Origin: Congeria kusceri
Lineage: Eukaryota > Mollusca > Bivalvia > Myida > Dreissenidae
Direction of reading: 5' to 3'
Assembly: GCA_027627225.1 (NCBI GenBank)
Contig: CM051024.1
Location: 83,652,204 to 83,716,203, forward strand
DNA length: 64,000 bases
The position numbers were made by a program, and so were the translations under genes. This document shows positions 28,901-37,997 of this stretch, piece after piece. Position 1 is the stretch's first letter; the number at the start of each line of letters is the position of its first letter. The notes below the pieces were generated by a model. That model saw nothing but the letters and a program-made list of their open reading frames with translations, had not been told where the DNA came from and did no database searches.

Positions 28901-31900
28901 TTCAATTTCGCACAATTGGCGCCATTTTTGTGCATTTATTAAATACAATCTGAATATGAGGTCTCACGACCCTATTATGAAGCCACTAATTGATGCAGTG
29001 ACTGCTATGTAATTATAGTGCCTTTGATGTTTGGGACTTAAATGCTTCTGCATGGTGTAAGTTGAAACCACGTGCAAAAAAATATTGTATAATAATGTCA
29101 TGTTTTTTGTTTTCTAATATTAGTAATAAATTAAAATACAAGGTGCAAGATCAAAGGGATAACACTGTGATCACCGATGAAATGCACCATTATTTGTGTG
29201 GCAGTAAAACTGGGACTAAAAAATTATCATGGGTTACATAATGGTTCCTTTTAGAACTGAATGATGCTATTACCAATATATCATTAACTGATAATATTCT
29301 ATTAAAATTTCTTTAAAAGTATCAACATTTGTTACAATACACATTGGTAGCTAAAATACTTTGTTTAACTTTGTTCTAGCCATTTATAAAAAAGTTATTT
29401 CAATATTTTTTCTTTTTTTTTAATTCTTATTTCGCATTTTTGACAAAATAGGGGACAAAATAGTAAAAAAAATTAAATAATAATAAGTTTGCAAAGCTCT
29501 ATCTTTGTCATCAGTGCTTAACTGCTGGAAAAGACACAACACAACTGTGACAAGTGTGAACATTTTAAAAATAATGTTAAACGCATATTCAACTTTAAAA
29601 AATAAGTTAATGTACCAGAAACGACATTCAAATATCACTTACACCATTACGTAAGCAAAATTAATACTGGCATGCAAATGTCATTCCAAATTGTTCTATT
29701 TGTGCTATATATATAGTAACCTTCTAGCTAATTGTATATTTAGTTTGCATGATCTGTCACTAACATTCAGAAAACAGTAAATACATAGAATTTATTAAAT
29801 TGGTGTTATTATTTTGGACAATATGTTTAGTTTGAAGTTTATAGTCAAATATTTAAGGCTGGCTCGACAAAGTTTTGTAGGCCCAGGCCTATTTAAACAG
29901 CCTAATACCCATTCACCTATTAAATTTCACCTTTACAGTTTCCAGTAATATTTGTTTTTAATTCATTCTCTTTACAAAGTTTTATCATTTAATTTAAATT
30001 TAGTCAAAAGTCACCGTCATAAAACTGGCCATATAGCTACAATAACTTTCGTTCCTGATATCGAGGGATTGCGCGAATTACCTGCGTTTTCGACAACGAT
30101 GCCATTCTAACATGCACTAGAGATTACGCAGAAGAGTCTTAATTCCCAAATCAATAGCATGTTTCCAAAGTGAAATCCTCGGTAAACAAAACAAATTAAT
30201 ACAAGAACATTAGACAAGAGAGCTAATGCACAATTTCAAGATAAACTTCACTGTCTTCAAAGTAAAGCAAACATCAACTTGCCCGGGAGATAAATTGTGC
30301 GCGAGCCCACCCCAACAAGAATCATGCAAAAGTTCTCCCTTTGAAACTAATAGGCCTATCATTAGCAAGGGCTTGTTTTGATACTTCGCAACTTCAAGGA
30401 GCCGTAACAAATTTGTCAAGAGATCCATGTTTGGGTATCCTGGGGAAAACAAAATTCCCAAAAAAAATTTACATTAAGTCCTAATGTGAAAAAAACAATG
30501 TCTTAAACGTTGCTTAACTATTACATGTAAAGATCATTAAAAATAGATTTATCAAAAAGCGATTCACACATTCGAGGCTTTTTCAGAAGCTTGTGAAGGA
30601 ACCCTGACTCTAAAAATAGAGAAAACATAGTGAAATTATGTTTATATGGGGCACAAAATACTCTTGTGAATTCAAGTTTTTTGTGGTTGAATTGTTGTTT
30701 TTCTTTGGTGGGGGGGGGGGGCAAAATGCTTGATTTAACAGGAACTTCTCAATGGAAGATGCCTTGATAAGGCTTTGCTATAAATGGTAAAAAGTAATTA
30801 TTTTTAACAAATGTCCTTTTGAACATGTTGTACTTGTGCTTTCCATAATGTACCCACAAGGAAGTGATTAAATCGTGGTATAATTATCAAGATCGTATTT
30901 GATATGAACTGCATGCATACTTGGTTTTTTGTGAACATCAAAAATAACGGACATTTGTCCAAGTGTTCAAAGAAATTAAATATATTTTCTTCCACAAATA
31001 CAAGAAATGCATAGCTACTGTCAATACTGTCTAAAAAACAGCAAATACAAATTAACAGTAATTTTTTATAGGTAACCTGTTAATATTTCTTCACTACTTG
31101 GTCAAACAAAAAAATAGTTTTTTTATTTACCTATATATTTTACCTATCAGAATATTATCATAAATCTTAAATTCATTATATACAAATATTATTCAAATCT
31201 GCATAAACAGCCATGATTTCAGGCGGAGTTTAAATGTTAGAGTTTATATATCATCTACATTGTTTTAAGCAGTTTTAAGGCCACAATAGTAGCAAGCTTT
31301 AAACAAACAAACAGGGAATACTTTATGAAACATAGAACCCAGTAATTCTGTAAACATCTGAACACCAACAAGGAAAATGATAGATATCAAATGTAAGTCT
31401 CTTTTAAGCATGGCAAAAGGTAGCTCCAATACTGTGCAAACTACACCTGTCAAATTATATACAATAAGTTGACTTTGCTAGTTCACACTGAAAACATACA
31501 AATGAATTCAAATATTAAATTGTTTGACAGGTTTCAAATTCCATCTAAAGTGTTCCCATTTCAAAGTCACTGTTTATAAAACTGAAAGCAAAACATAACA
31601 CTTCAGATGTTCCATACATTTTTAGTTGAATGATAAACAAGTTATGAAAACAACATTGACTGCCAAATAATAAAGTAAGCTACTTTTATATATATGTGGC
31701 ACGTCATGAGAAAACCGATCTTAATGCATGTGCGTAAAGTGTCGTCCCAGATTAGCCCATGCAGTCCGTACAGGCTAATCCGGGATGGCACTTTCCGCCT
31801 TTATGATATTTTCTGTTTCAAGGAGGTCTCTTCTAAACATAAATCCACTGTAGGCGGAAAGTGTTGTCCCGGATTAGCCTGTGCGGACTGCACAGGCCAA

Positions 31901-34900
31901 TCGGGGACGACACTTTACGCACATGCATTAAGACCGGTTTTCTCACGAGGCGCCACAAATACAAACACTATTTAATCAAATAGACAATTGAACTAAACCT
32001 GCGATGGATGAAAAATGTACTGAAAATGAGCAAGAGCTGTTCATAAAACAGGTATGCACCCTTGGACATAAGAGTGAAAACTGCTAAAAAGGACAGTTTT
32101 AGATAAATTAAGGGCCATTACTCTTCACTTCCTGGGGCGATTTGGTCTATCATCAAAATTATCTAAGACATTATGCCCACAATATTTTCATCAAGTTTGG
32201 TGAAGATCACATAAAAACTGTTGGACATAGAGAGCGGTAACAGTTAAAAAGGCCAAGTTTAGACAATTTAAGGGCCATAACTCTGCAGTTCCTGGGACGA
32301 TTTTATGCGCACTTGTCCCTAAATATTATGCCCATTTATATGTTCATGAAGTTTGGTGAATATCAAATGAAAACTGTTGGACTTAGTAAGCAGAAACTTT
32401 ATCCCGATATCTCTGTTAGGAGGCATAAATAAATGACAAAAATTGCTTATATAGATATTGTTCAACAAAACAATGCAGTGAAGACTGGCAATAATACAAA
32501 CATAAACAGTATTCTGTGCAGTTAATCCATATTAAACGGTAATATCAAAAGTATGCTTCTAATATTACACTATGCAATTCTTTTTAACTGGATTATAACA
32601 GTAATCTACTTATTGTTCAATGACCCAAATATAAAACAAACACAAATATGGTATCCAACTGTTATGTCTATTATTTTAACTAAGCATTCAATTTTGGAGA
32701 TCAAGTATTTTCTCCCAGACACTAACACTGAGAATCGGCTAACTTCAACCACAGCAAAGTGAACAAACAGACAACATTAATCCTAATGCCAATTATGAAG
32801 AATGAAATGCCTTTCAATGATATACTGAGCCTGGCATTTACTGACATATTTTAAAGAAGCCAGTACAATGTGCACAATGTTGAGTTATCATTATTATTGT
32901 TTTCTGCATATTGCAGTGAAAAATGTTTATGCCTAGTTTAAAATTACATTAAGCTTTAGTAAATGTTATATTGTGATATATCTTCCAACTCTTAATTACT
33001 TGTAAAATATAACTATAAATCTGGCGAATTGAAAAACTGTAAGGCCTCTTTCCATAATGTCCGTATCCGCATCCATATCCACATCCGTATCTGTATCCGC
33101 ATAAATATTATACGGAAGCGCTTTTCCATAAATCCGCAAATAAACGTCGAATATTTTAGTTTTCTTCTTATTTTCAAATATTTGCAATGTCTTTAGTAAG
33201 AAACTTTTTAACATTTTTAAGTACGTCGGCTGCAAATATTATGTCAGCATGTAAAAACATTCACATTTGGTGGATTATAAACAATATTTATTTATATAAA
33301 GCATTCAACAATTTTATCTACAGCGTCAGTCATGGCTCATTTAAAGATTACCCGTTATTACAGAGTCATTGTACTCGGTGAGACTTAGGTTAAGTTATCC
33401 AGGTGTATCTCGACTAATTTTTCTATTTTCCCAATGCTGTATGTATAACAGCCCTTTGTTTAACATGCAATTTAGTTAGATACCATGTTGTCCGCATCCG
33501 CATAAAATCGCTCACCGCGCAATTTCTTGTGGACGGCTTTTGTGGATGCGCTTTGCGAACACGTACTGCGGACATATGGAAACGGTCCTACTGTTTTCAA
33601 CTTGTTCGATCTTTTGCGGATGCGGATTTGCGCAATGCGGATGCGGATACGGACATATGGAAGGCGCCCTAAAGAAACTTATGCCATTCATGATTATGAA
33701 GTCAGGTTTTTTATACTTTATTTTTAACAATATCAATGAATGCTACAGTTTGAATCAATGAAATTAATGTATTATTTGTTACAGGAATATATCAAATGCA
33801 ATCATAAAAGTTGCTTGGGTTAAAACTAGTAAAAATAAGGATATTAAAATGGTATTTAAGAGAAAATTAAAGTAACTTTAGACTTTTAGCACTGCAATGA
33901 TATTCCCAAAGAACCAATCATAAATCCTGCATTCTAAACATTTCCTAATTGTATGTGTTTTGTATGTATTGAGTCTATATTTGAAACTAATTAACGTGAG
34001 ACTGTCTGATTTTTATGGACTTATTCATGTCTCTTTCGTTACCCACTAACAAAAAAACGTTTTATATAACATCACTAAACATCAACATCAACAAAAACTA
34101 TTTCTCTAATCAAAAAAGGCAAATATATAATATTTTTATTTTCTGTCGATACACACCCGACTGCGCATGCGCCACCAATGGATCAGACTCATCTAGACGC
34201 TGTGTAAACAAAATTAAATAATTCGCTGTGCAGCGAAGTATTATTTTAGATTTAAATTTCTTTCTTAATACGCATTTCTAAACATAAGTTCTCTCAACAT
34301 TTATAATAATATTATTTTAAAAATATACTGACATCATTAGAATCAATGGATGGTTTTATTATTTTTGTACAAAATCGTACAGTCCCTCTTCAATATTGAG
34401 TTAATATGCCACTCCACTATCGGAAAGACACTGGTCATCCTGATATAAAGGTACATGCACAAAGTTGGATTTTATTAAGCATGTTTTATAAGTTACTGAA
34501 AACAAGATTATATAACAAAACGAAAGTTTGGATGCCATGAATTGTTACTTAATGTCATCTTAACAAAAGTCATTGATATACTCAAGATGAATCTGTTGTT
34601 AATTATTTAATTTTAATGAATAATATTGATGCACCACATGTAGATGACACTAGAGTAGAAAAGTAGACATCTTGTGTTTTTATCATACCATAACTATGAT
34701 ACAATCCTTCAGAAAGTTGTTAACATTTTATAAACAAGTTCATATCATTATCAATACCTTCAAACTGATGACATATGCATATGTAAACTAATAAATTGAA
34801 ATAAAGTTAACAGGACAGTTTCTGACAAAAGTTCTGTAAAATATCAATATTACAGTGACAGAAGGAAGCTCTTATATTGAATCTCCAATTGTGGTTAATA

Positions 34901-35594
34901 TAATACCAATGGCTTATTTTTAAATCAAATAAGTCTATTAATATTATTTTTATTATTAGAATTATTATTATTATTATTATTATTACAATAATAAATAATA
35001 AATGTGAGTTTTGGGTTATATGGTATTCTTAATAATAATAATAATAATTATTATTATTATTATTATATAATTATTGATATAACAATAATAATAATTAATA
35101 ATTTGTATAAATTATATTATAACCTTCAGTTGATGTTTAATAATGTTGATCAAATTTTTAACTGAACTATTCGCCTTAATTAATTTATTTAAATTATATC
35201 ATGACTACATTATCCGAAATCAACAAATTCCGAATTCATATTCAATGACAATAACTACAGAACTGTTGAAAGTGCAATTTCTATTTGTTTGTTAATGATA
35301 AGACGGTAAAAATACATGTTCAACCCTTTTTAGTTCGGTTAGCACGTCTGTAACCTACTGACAATGAACTTTTTAGTAATTCTGTATTACTTTGGACAAG
35401 CCGGGTATTTGTTATGGTTCAATAAATTTCAATCAAGCATGAACAACATTTATTCAATGTACATTTAAATGAAACAAATGCAAAATAGTTAAAACATAAC
35501 AATGTTACCTGTCGTCGTATGCAAAGTCTGCATCCAATGTGTTTAGATATAGCACTAACGCTAGAAAACTGGAGACACAAATTGGGACATCCAT
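1834..35594 (-). CDS. TMTC2: TMTC2 orthologue, 5' part (4 coding exons; 3' end off the left edge)
   Basis: Spliced gene on the minus strand. The coding exons in order are 35509-35594, 19405-20002, 4300-5137 and 1834-1948. Exon phases agree throughout: AG|C makes Ser29, the next junction is phase 0, then G|CC makes Ala508. About 545 residues are encoded here; vertebrate TMTC2 is about 836 residues, so roughly the N-terminal two thirds is present. Visible are a hydrophobic N-terminal segment ending in FAYDD (first luminal loop acidic pair of the GT-C fold), DDFWGTPL, SHKSYRP, NPWGYHL, HPVHTEAVAGVVGRAD, KEQGVTVLG, the DUF1736 region with SDNPASDSDS and SFDWSM, AERVLYIPSMG, and a first TPR beginning NPPK-AWGNLANIY. 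The family comprises multipass ER-membrane O-mannosyltransferases with luminal TPRs that act on cadherin-type domains. AWGNL directly after NPPK favours TMTC2 over TMTC1, 3 or 4. Introns of 15.5, 14.3 and 2.4 kb are packed with repeats. Confidence 0.88.
2738..4222 (-). mobile_element. dispersed 'GCTCACCTGAG' element with a nested insertion
   Basis: It opens with AAGAGGGTCATGATGGCCCA plus AAGCGCTCACCTGAG and closes with CTCACCAAGCACTTGGTGCT followed by CAGGTGAGC. The interior contains degenerate subrepeats of the form TGGAAGAAAAATGAAGTCT. The same two ends recur, in the opposite orientation, at 53184-54488, so this is a defined element of about 1.2-1.3 kb without the nested MITE at 2890-3226. 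No ORF of substance is present. It lies in TMTC2 intron 3. Confidence 0.7.
2890..3226. mobile_element. small TIR element (hAT-like termini) nested in the previous repeat
   Basis: Perfect 15-bp terminal inverted repeats CAGGGGTGTGGAAAT / ATTTCCACACCCCTG bound 337 bp. The interior repeats GGACAAGT / ACTTGTCC motifs. CAGGG termini are typical of hAT elements, but the flanking 8-mers (ATAACAAG and CCAAGTAT) do not form a clean duplication. The superfamily is therefore uncertain. Confidence 0.7.
4300..5137 (-). CDS. TMTC2: TMTC2 coding exon 3 (DUF1736 region)
   Basis: 838 bases encoding residues 229-507. The acceptor is TATTTTCAG|GAT and the donor CCGAAAG|GTAAAT. It starts with the membrane segment after DEWWRAMEG, then FMGYTPPEFAPSDNPASDSDS, SFITRTLTYLLLPALNMW and LSFDWSM, which is the DUF1736 signature. 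A polar Ser/Asn-rich loop (NGNGHSGYV to SSHSVD) follows, then NLFFYVGFVIAERVLYIPS and RNRDWASEEMLYTSGIAVNPPK. The loop is low complexity and probably variable between species. Confidence 0.94.
5138..11255. other. TMTC2 intron 2, left part: no gene seen
   Basis: AT-rich sequence with short, unrelated ORFs and no recognisable exon. The stretch at about 6490-6900 is noticeably less AT-rich than its surroundings and contains repeated CCCGACAT / GGGACA words. It may be an old repeat, but I found no termini. A member of another dispersed family lies at 9690-10045. Confidence 0.5.
9690..10045. repeat. dispersed repeat family 'GCATTGAAATC', copy 1
   Basis: Shares long stretches with 24740-25100 and 42955-43505. 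Examples are AATAATAACGTTTTGGTAAC, AGCTGGTGATGCCTCT, and ATAAGAAACAGTTTTCAGTC. All three copies are in the same orientation. No coding frame is conserved between them. The exact termini could not be fixed. Confidence 0.75.
11256..11300. repeat. imperfect hairpin
   Basis: Arms AAGTTTGTTAGTAAGC and GCTTACTAACAAATTT (15 of 16 paired) surround a second small GCC-TTT-GGC hairpin. It lies just outside the left TTAA of the next element. Confidence 0.7.
11316..13794. mobile_element. TTAA-flanked TIR element carrying a nested minisatellite repeat
   Basis: The left end TTAA-GGTAGAAAGGTCCTAATG is mirrored by the right end CATTAGGGGCTTTCTACC-TTAA. The TTAA target sites are at 11312-11315 and 13795-13798. 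TTAA duplications are typical of piggyBac and Kolobok families. No transposase ORF is present, so it is non-autonomous. The right half is occupied by the unrelated array at 12620-13760. Confidence 0.7.
12620..13760 (+). repeat. ~144-bp-unit array, plus orientation
   Basis: Four to five tandem units of about 144 bp contain CAATCCCAAGCGAGGTCTC, TTATTGAGCGGAAACCGTTT and GGTGACCTTGACC. A poly-C run (12659-12672) lies at the start, and the array ends with CGAAGGGGGGCATAATAAG. It is the same family, inverted, as 44930-46245. Open frames inside (e.g. 12774-13013 on minus) are artefacts of the repeat. Confidence 0.85.
13800..17226. other. TMTC2 intron 2, middle: no gene seen
   Basis: AT-rich with no exon recognised. 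At 14581-14603 there is a perfect inverted repeat with 11-bp arms (CACTTAATAAA / TTTATTAAGTG) and a 1-base centre. A TGAGGCG-family element lies at 15530-15757. ORFs up to about 93 codons show no family resemblance. Confidence 0.5.
15530..15757. mobile_element. TGAGGCG-family palindromic element, copy 2
   Basis: Left part GAGGCATTTAATGGGAAAAC, centre CTTGAAACAGAAAATAC, internal palindrome GCCTGTGCAGACTGCACAGGC, right end CCCGGTTTTCCCACGACACG followed by CCTC. The left half is shortened compared with the copies at 31.7 and 43.3 kb. Confidence 0.75.
17227..17467. repeat. 37-bp minisatellite
   Basis: Seven near-identical units of ATACGTTAGTGCCCAATGTG plus ACTTAGTATTTATTTTT, spaced exactly 37 bp apart (starts 17227, 17264, 17301, 17338, 17375, 17412, 17449). 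One further unit lies at 18031-18067, on the other side of an inserted block. No unique spacers, so it is not CRISPR-like. Confidence 0.92.
17454..18014 (-). CDS. unidentified 186-codon ORF in a block splitting the minisatellite
   Basis: An open frame of 186 codons on the minus strand, much longer than other ORFs in the surrounding intron. The C-terminal half is basic, then Ser/Thr/Pro-rich (KKIPMQKPGQTKTVDFFFKQ, TSSTSTSPPIESPPIVNDS). This resembles the low-complexity N-terminal leader seen in hAT- or ZMYM-like transposon proteins. The final residues are encoded by the minisatellite itself, so the true frame probably ends earlier or the ORF is a fragment. No catalytic domain is present. Most likely it is the 5' remnant of a transposon gene, not a host gene. 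Confidence 0.3.
   Translation of the reverse strand: MARFYSRHSAIFPIAKSILFSQNLLKNSQSEKKNANDIGCFAFKQSVVRSGLVRVLDYTSIWITSALFVCPIFSVLFRRLLYFAMKFKRFVIRLNGKQMSHNSKYYLKKIPMQKPGQTKTVDFFFKQASLNKQTSSTSTSPPIESPPIVNDSHSITSDCIASSSLKPESKLLTDVQHVETSSYIGH
18070..19404. other. TMTC2 intron 2, right end: no gene seen
   Basis: AT-rich, with scattered short ORFs and no recognisable repeat termini or exon. Confidence 0.5.
19405..20002 (-). CDS. TMTC2: TMTC2 coding exon 2
   Basis: 598 bases encoding residues 30-228. The acceptor is ATTTCCAG|C and the donor AAAAAG|GTATGT. Family motifs in order are SRAIVKNQDLEP, DDFWGTPL, SHKSYRPICVLSFRLNYYL, GGLNPWGYHL, ASHPVHTEAVAGVVGRADIG and LTKEQGVTVLG. Several hydrophobic membrane segments separate them. 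There is no in-frame stop and it ends in phase 0. Confidence 0.93.
20003..22370. other. TMTC2 intron 1, left part: no gene seen
   Basis: AT-rich sequence. The short ORF at 21417-21632 has no recognisable features. No exon or defined repeat was recognised. Confidence 0.5.
22370..24360. repeat. repeat cluster with AGCTTGTCATTCAAAATGAT units
   Basis: The text around TAGCTTGTCATTCAAAATGA recurs at about 22440, 23578, 23780 and 24250. Accompanying words are TAAGCCCAACATATTCTGTC and AATTATAATGCATAAAATA. A separate block, 22646-23215, is shared with the right edge of the window. No ORF is conserved. Confidence 0.7.
22646..23215 (+). repeat. ~570-bp block duplicated at 63427-64000
   Basis: Begins AAAACGCTGACAGCGTAGAA and ends TACATACAAGTAAATAGCAA. 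It aligns over its whole length, in the same orientation, with the last 570 bases of the window, with scattered substitutions and small indels. Two dispersed copies 40.8 kb apart imply a mobile element whose right end may lie beyond the window. Confidence 0.9.
24740..25100. repeat. dispersed repeat family 'GCATTGAAATC', copy 2
   Basis: Diverged copy of 9690-10045 and 42955-43505, sharing GGAGCAGTCCAGAAAT, GGTGATGACTCTTGGGTAAA and TTTCGTAAATAAGAAACAG. It lies in TMTC2 intron 1. Confidence 0.7.
25722..25800. repeat. end fragment of the 'GCTCACCTGAG' element
   Basis: AAGAGGGCCATGATGGCCCA followed by AAGCGCTCACCTGAG and a GATGAAGACC stretch. It matches the termini at 2738 and 54488, but the rest of the element is missing or unrecognisable. 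Confidence 0.65.
26463..26571. mobile_element. TGAGGCG-family element, minimal copy (two arms only)
   Basis: TGAGGCGTGTCGTGGGAAAA pairs with its inverted copy ending CGCGCCTCA. Only about 110 bp remain; the centre with CTTCTAAACATAAATCC is absent. The hexamer CATTTG flanks both sides if the last bases are read as target duplication. Confidence 0.8.
26703..27856. mobile_element. outer hAT-like MITE with an inner element inserted
   Basis: Termini CAGGGCTTTTTTTC and GGAAAAAAGCCCTG are inverted repeats. The flanking 8-mers AACTAAAT (26695-26702) and AACAAAAT (27857-27864) differ at one base, as expected for an old 8-bp hAT duplication. Without the inner insertion the element would be only about 225 bp. 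There is no transposase. Confidence 0.75.
26803..27724. mobile_element. inner TIR element with a perfect 8-bp target duplication
   Basis: 13-bp inverted termini CATACATGCCATA / TATGGCATGTATG are flanked by identical TTAATAGC at 26795-26802 and 27725-27732. Internal GTCCCGG / CCGGGAC words recur near both ends. The 8-bp duplication points to a hAT-type transposase. The ORF at 27499-27840 overlaps the right end and is not a credible gene. Confidence 0.85.
27865..31680. other. TMTC2 intron 1, middle: no gene seen
   Basis: AT-rich intronic sequence with no exon or clear transposon ends. A poly-G run lies at about 30711-30721. Confidence 0.5.
31692..31964. mobile_element. TGAGGCG-family palindromic element, copy 4
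   Basis: Terminal arms GTGGCACGTCATGAGAAAAC and GGTTTTCTCACGAGGCGCCAC, two internal palindromes (GGCTAATCCGGGATGGC; GCCTGTGCGGACTGCACAGGC), and the centre TTTCAAGGAGGTCTCTTCTA. The 93-codon ORF inside is an artefact. Confidence 0.85.
32030..32440. repeat. degenerate two-unit dispersed repeat
   Basis: Two diverged units with TAAGGGCCAT, CACTTCCTGGGGCGATTT / CAGTTCCTGGGACGATTT and GTTTGGTGAAGATCAC / GTTTGGTGAATATCAA, each about 180 bp. It is typical of short dispersed repeats in bivalve introns. It is not coding. Confidence 0.6.
33041..33670. mobile_element. TIR element with long imperfect arms
   Basis: The left arm AAGGCCTCTTTCCATAATGT-CCGTATCCGCATCC mirrors the right arm GCGGATACGGACATATGGAA-GGCGCCCT. 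The arms continue inwards for about 100 and 180 bp with GGATGCGGAT words. ORFs in the right arm appear on both strands because it is palindromic. It lies in TMTC2 intron 1, about 1.8 kb from exon 1. Confidence 0.75.
34958..35100. repeat. ATT/AAT microsatellite
   Basis: Runs of ATT (34960-34985) and AAT/ATT (35030-35100) form long AT-only inverted repeats. They lie 0.4-0.6 kb from TMTC2 exon 1, inside intron 1. Confidence 0.9.
35509..35594 (-). CDS. TMTC2: TMTC2 coding exon 1 (start codon)
   Basis: Too short to stand out as an ORF. The ATG is at 35594-35592 and an in-frame TAA lies about 20 bases upstream, which fixes the start. It encodes 28 residues beginning MDVPICVSS: a hydrophobic signal-anchor-like stretch, then LYLNTLDADFAYDD. 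The aspartate pair is the conserved acidic motif of the first luminal loop of TMTC proteins. The donor is GACAG|GTAACA. The two trailing bases AG join C from exon 2 to give Ser, so the junction reads DDSRAIVKNQD, as expected for the family. Confidence 0.88.
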
Positions 35595-36091
35595 ATTGAC
35601 TGACAACCGGCTTAGTTATGAGTGAATGTGACATGGTACGAAAGTCATCGACCGTGACGTACCACGGTAGTGAATACAATACGCGTAAAATTCAAGTAGT
35701 CGGCTTATGAGTACTAGTGTTGTTAATCAGTGTCGAAAATTTTAGTCGATTAATCAGCTACAAGTTCTGACTAAATAACCGATTAATCAGGATTCTTAAA
35801 AGTAAAGGAAATACACCATAGACTGCAACGTTTCAATAATTTACATTGTTTTATTATCCTACTAACGCGCTGGACTATTTACAAGATACATAGCAGATAT
35901 ATCAATTATTGAAAAGTTAAGGAACTGCACACACACTATAGATCTCTATCTTGTGTTGGGTACAAAACCGCAAGATTTATGTAAAAACTAACAACAAACA
36001 TGACAAACATAAAACAACATGTAATGCTAAGGTTCTCTTCAATACGCAATACATATAGATTTGTATAGAATTTTAATAATTTTGTTATTTT

Positions 36092-37010
36092 TAGCTCACC
36101 GCTGCATAAAGTGCTTGGTGAGCAATTGGTATAATGGACCTATCATGCATCATGAAATCTCGGATGGAATCCATAATAGGCTAAATCGAGTTATTTTGCT
36201 TTTCTTTCGAGGATAATGCCAAAATTGCCTTGTTCAAACAGAGAGACTTCATTCTTCATCATATCCGGATCAATCTTTCAGTTTGTGTGTGACAGTATGA
36301 CATATGCCGACGCCAAAAATAATCATAAACATCGAAGTTATGACCCTTTATTTCATGGACAAATATAACAAAAATTGTCATTTCCTATGTAGAGACATAT
36401 CATCCAATCTTAACAAAACGTCCATAATTTATAAGAATGTGGCCATAAGATTATATGGAACTACAGAGTTATGACCTCTTGTTTTTGAAAGAAAATGCAA
36501 AAATTCTAAGACAGTGAGTTAATTTTTCATCAAATATAGATCAAATTTACACAGTTGTGTAAACCATATATCATATAATATCCCAGCAGAGTCTTAAAAT
36601 CAACCAGCTCAGGCAATAACTCCAGGGTGATTGTCAGGGTGAAAATAAATGGGAGGGAAAAAATGGACTTAATGCAGGATGGGTACCGGTACTTTATTTT
36701 CCCCCCAAGTGGTACCAAACATCTTCTATTTGTCAATGACCATCAGATCTGTGACAAATTATACACTATAGGAAGTGTAGATGATAATACAGCTTCACTG
36801 TAAGAAAGAAGCGAACATGACAGCAAGCATGACTTGACCTTTGCACAGCCATCCCCATTATCTTTCTGAACTGCAGCATATACAATATTCCTTCAAAACT
36901 GAGTGCAAAAATGCGAATACCAGCGGGAAGAAAATATACCAGGGTCCCAGCTGTACTCGTTCATGGCAATTATTTAATTTTTGATAAACAAAGGTAAAAC
37001 GGTGAGCTAA
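36092..37010. mobile_element. nested 'TTTAGCTCACC' element
   Basis: Starts TTTTTAGCTCACCGCTGCAT-AAAGTGCTTGGTGAGCAATTGG and ends CGGTGAGCTAAAG, giving inverted ends TTTAGCTCACCG / CGGTGAGCTAAA. The first 60 bases are a relative of the 53184 element. Confidence 0.65.
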
Positions 37011-37214
37011 AGAAATGACCGTTAAGCAGCTCGACAAATGGTAACAACGACGGTGAAGGACCATAATTTCATTATTTTCATTTGTACATTTTTTCACCCA
37101 TGTTTCACAAAAGTAAAAACTACATCTTTAACAATACTGAGTGAAGCCATCATGGACTTCTTTGTAATGAAGACATAACAGCTTTACTAGAGATGAATAT
37201 TAGTTCTACAAAAT

Positions 37215-37248
37215 CGTATTACAATATATATATATATATATATATATT
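37215..37248. repeat. (TA)n microsatellite
   Basis: About a dozen uninterrupted TA dinucleotides inside the intergenic transposon. Confidence 0.9.
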
Positions 37249-37934
37249 CTATTGAACAATGTATTTAATTATATGTGCATGTGTGTTATTTAATTAAATT
37301 AATTGGTCACTGAAACATATAAATGAATCGGATCACTTGTTTAAGTTAAAAGAAAGGGATTGGATTTTTTTTAAGAAAGAAAACTCATGAATAAATATCT
37401 TCAATTAATAGACGAATCCCAAATCTTAATAGACTAATTAATCATTACCCATTACTCGTTGATTAATCGACGAATTGATTGATCTGCACAACACTAATGA
37501 GTACTGTATTATACAAATAACACATGAACGCTAAATCTAAATGGCGATTTATTTTTAAAGGAGACAATTGTTATGTGCAATTCATTTATGAAAAATACTT
37601 GTGTAAGTAAAATCGTCAAGATGTCTTTATTTTACGCGTACATGTTCGCATGGCGTACAACCAACTTTCACTTTTTTCCGAAAGTGTATTTTGCGGGCCA
37701 GGTAAATGTAATGGTGAACTCGTTTCTTCTAGGTCACATGTGATTAATTATAAATAAAAAAGGTAAGATAAATTATAGAAACTTTAATATTAAGAAGATC
37801 TTATCGGTGCCTTATTACACAGCACAATATATATTTGGGTAAAACATTAGGAAGTCTTTCTAAAAAAAAAAATCCGCATATTACACTAGTTGACCTCACT
37901 TGAAACCGACAGTTGATTTGTTGTTAATTTCAAC

Positions 37935-37997
37935 ATGTCGTGTTGTGATTTTCTTGTATTAGGAGGTGGGATTGCGGGTGTCACGTGTGCCAAAACG
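37935..37997 (+). CDS. PYROXD1: PYROXD1 exon 1
   Basis: 21 codons beginning [20 protein letters not shown]. An in-frame TGA lies 18 bases before the ATG, which supports the start. It carries the dinucleotide-binding GxGxxG-type loop GGGIAG of the FAD Rossmann fold. The donor is ACG|GTATTG, phase 0. Confidence 0.93.

Larger units (their letters stand above)
35715..37496. mobile_element. hAT-like non-autonomous element in the TMTC2/PYROXD1 intergenic space
   Basis: Termini TAGTGTTGT / ACAACACTA are flanked by identical 8-mers ATGAGTAC at 35707-35714 and 37497-37504. Further in, both ends carry GATTAATC words (AGTCGATTAATCAGC; GTTGATTAATCGACG). The 1,782 bp have no transposase frame. A second element is nested at about 36092-37010. 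Confidence 0.85.
35595..37934. promoter_or_regulatory. head-to-head promoter region of TMTC2 and PYROXD1
   Basis: The two start codons face away from each other across 2,340 bp, so both promoters and 5' UTRs must lie here or begin here. Only 35595-35706 and 37505-37934 are non-transposon sequence. Those flanks contain a few CpG-containing words (ACGCGTAAAATTC near 35680, TTTACGCGTACATG near 37630) and no obvious TATA box at a suitable place. Transcription starts cannot be placed from sequence alone. Confidence 0.6.

Noticed and set aside
33512..33761. ORFs on both strands in the GGATGCGGAT-rich arm
   Set aside because: They are produced by the inverted arms of a TIR element; no conserved protein.
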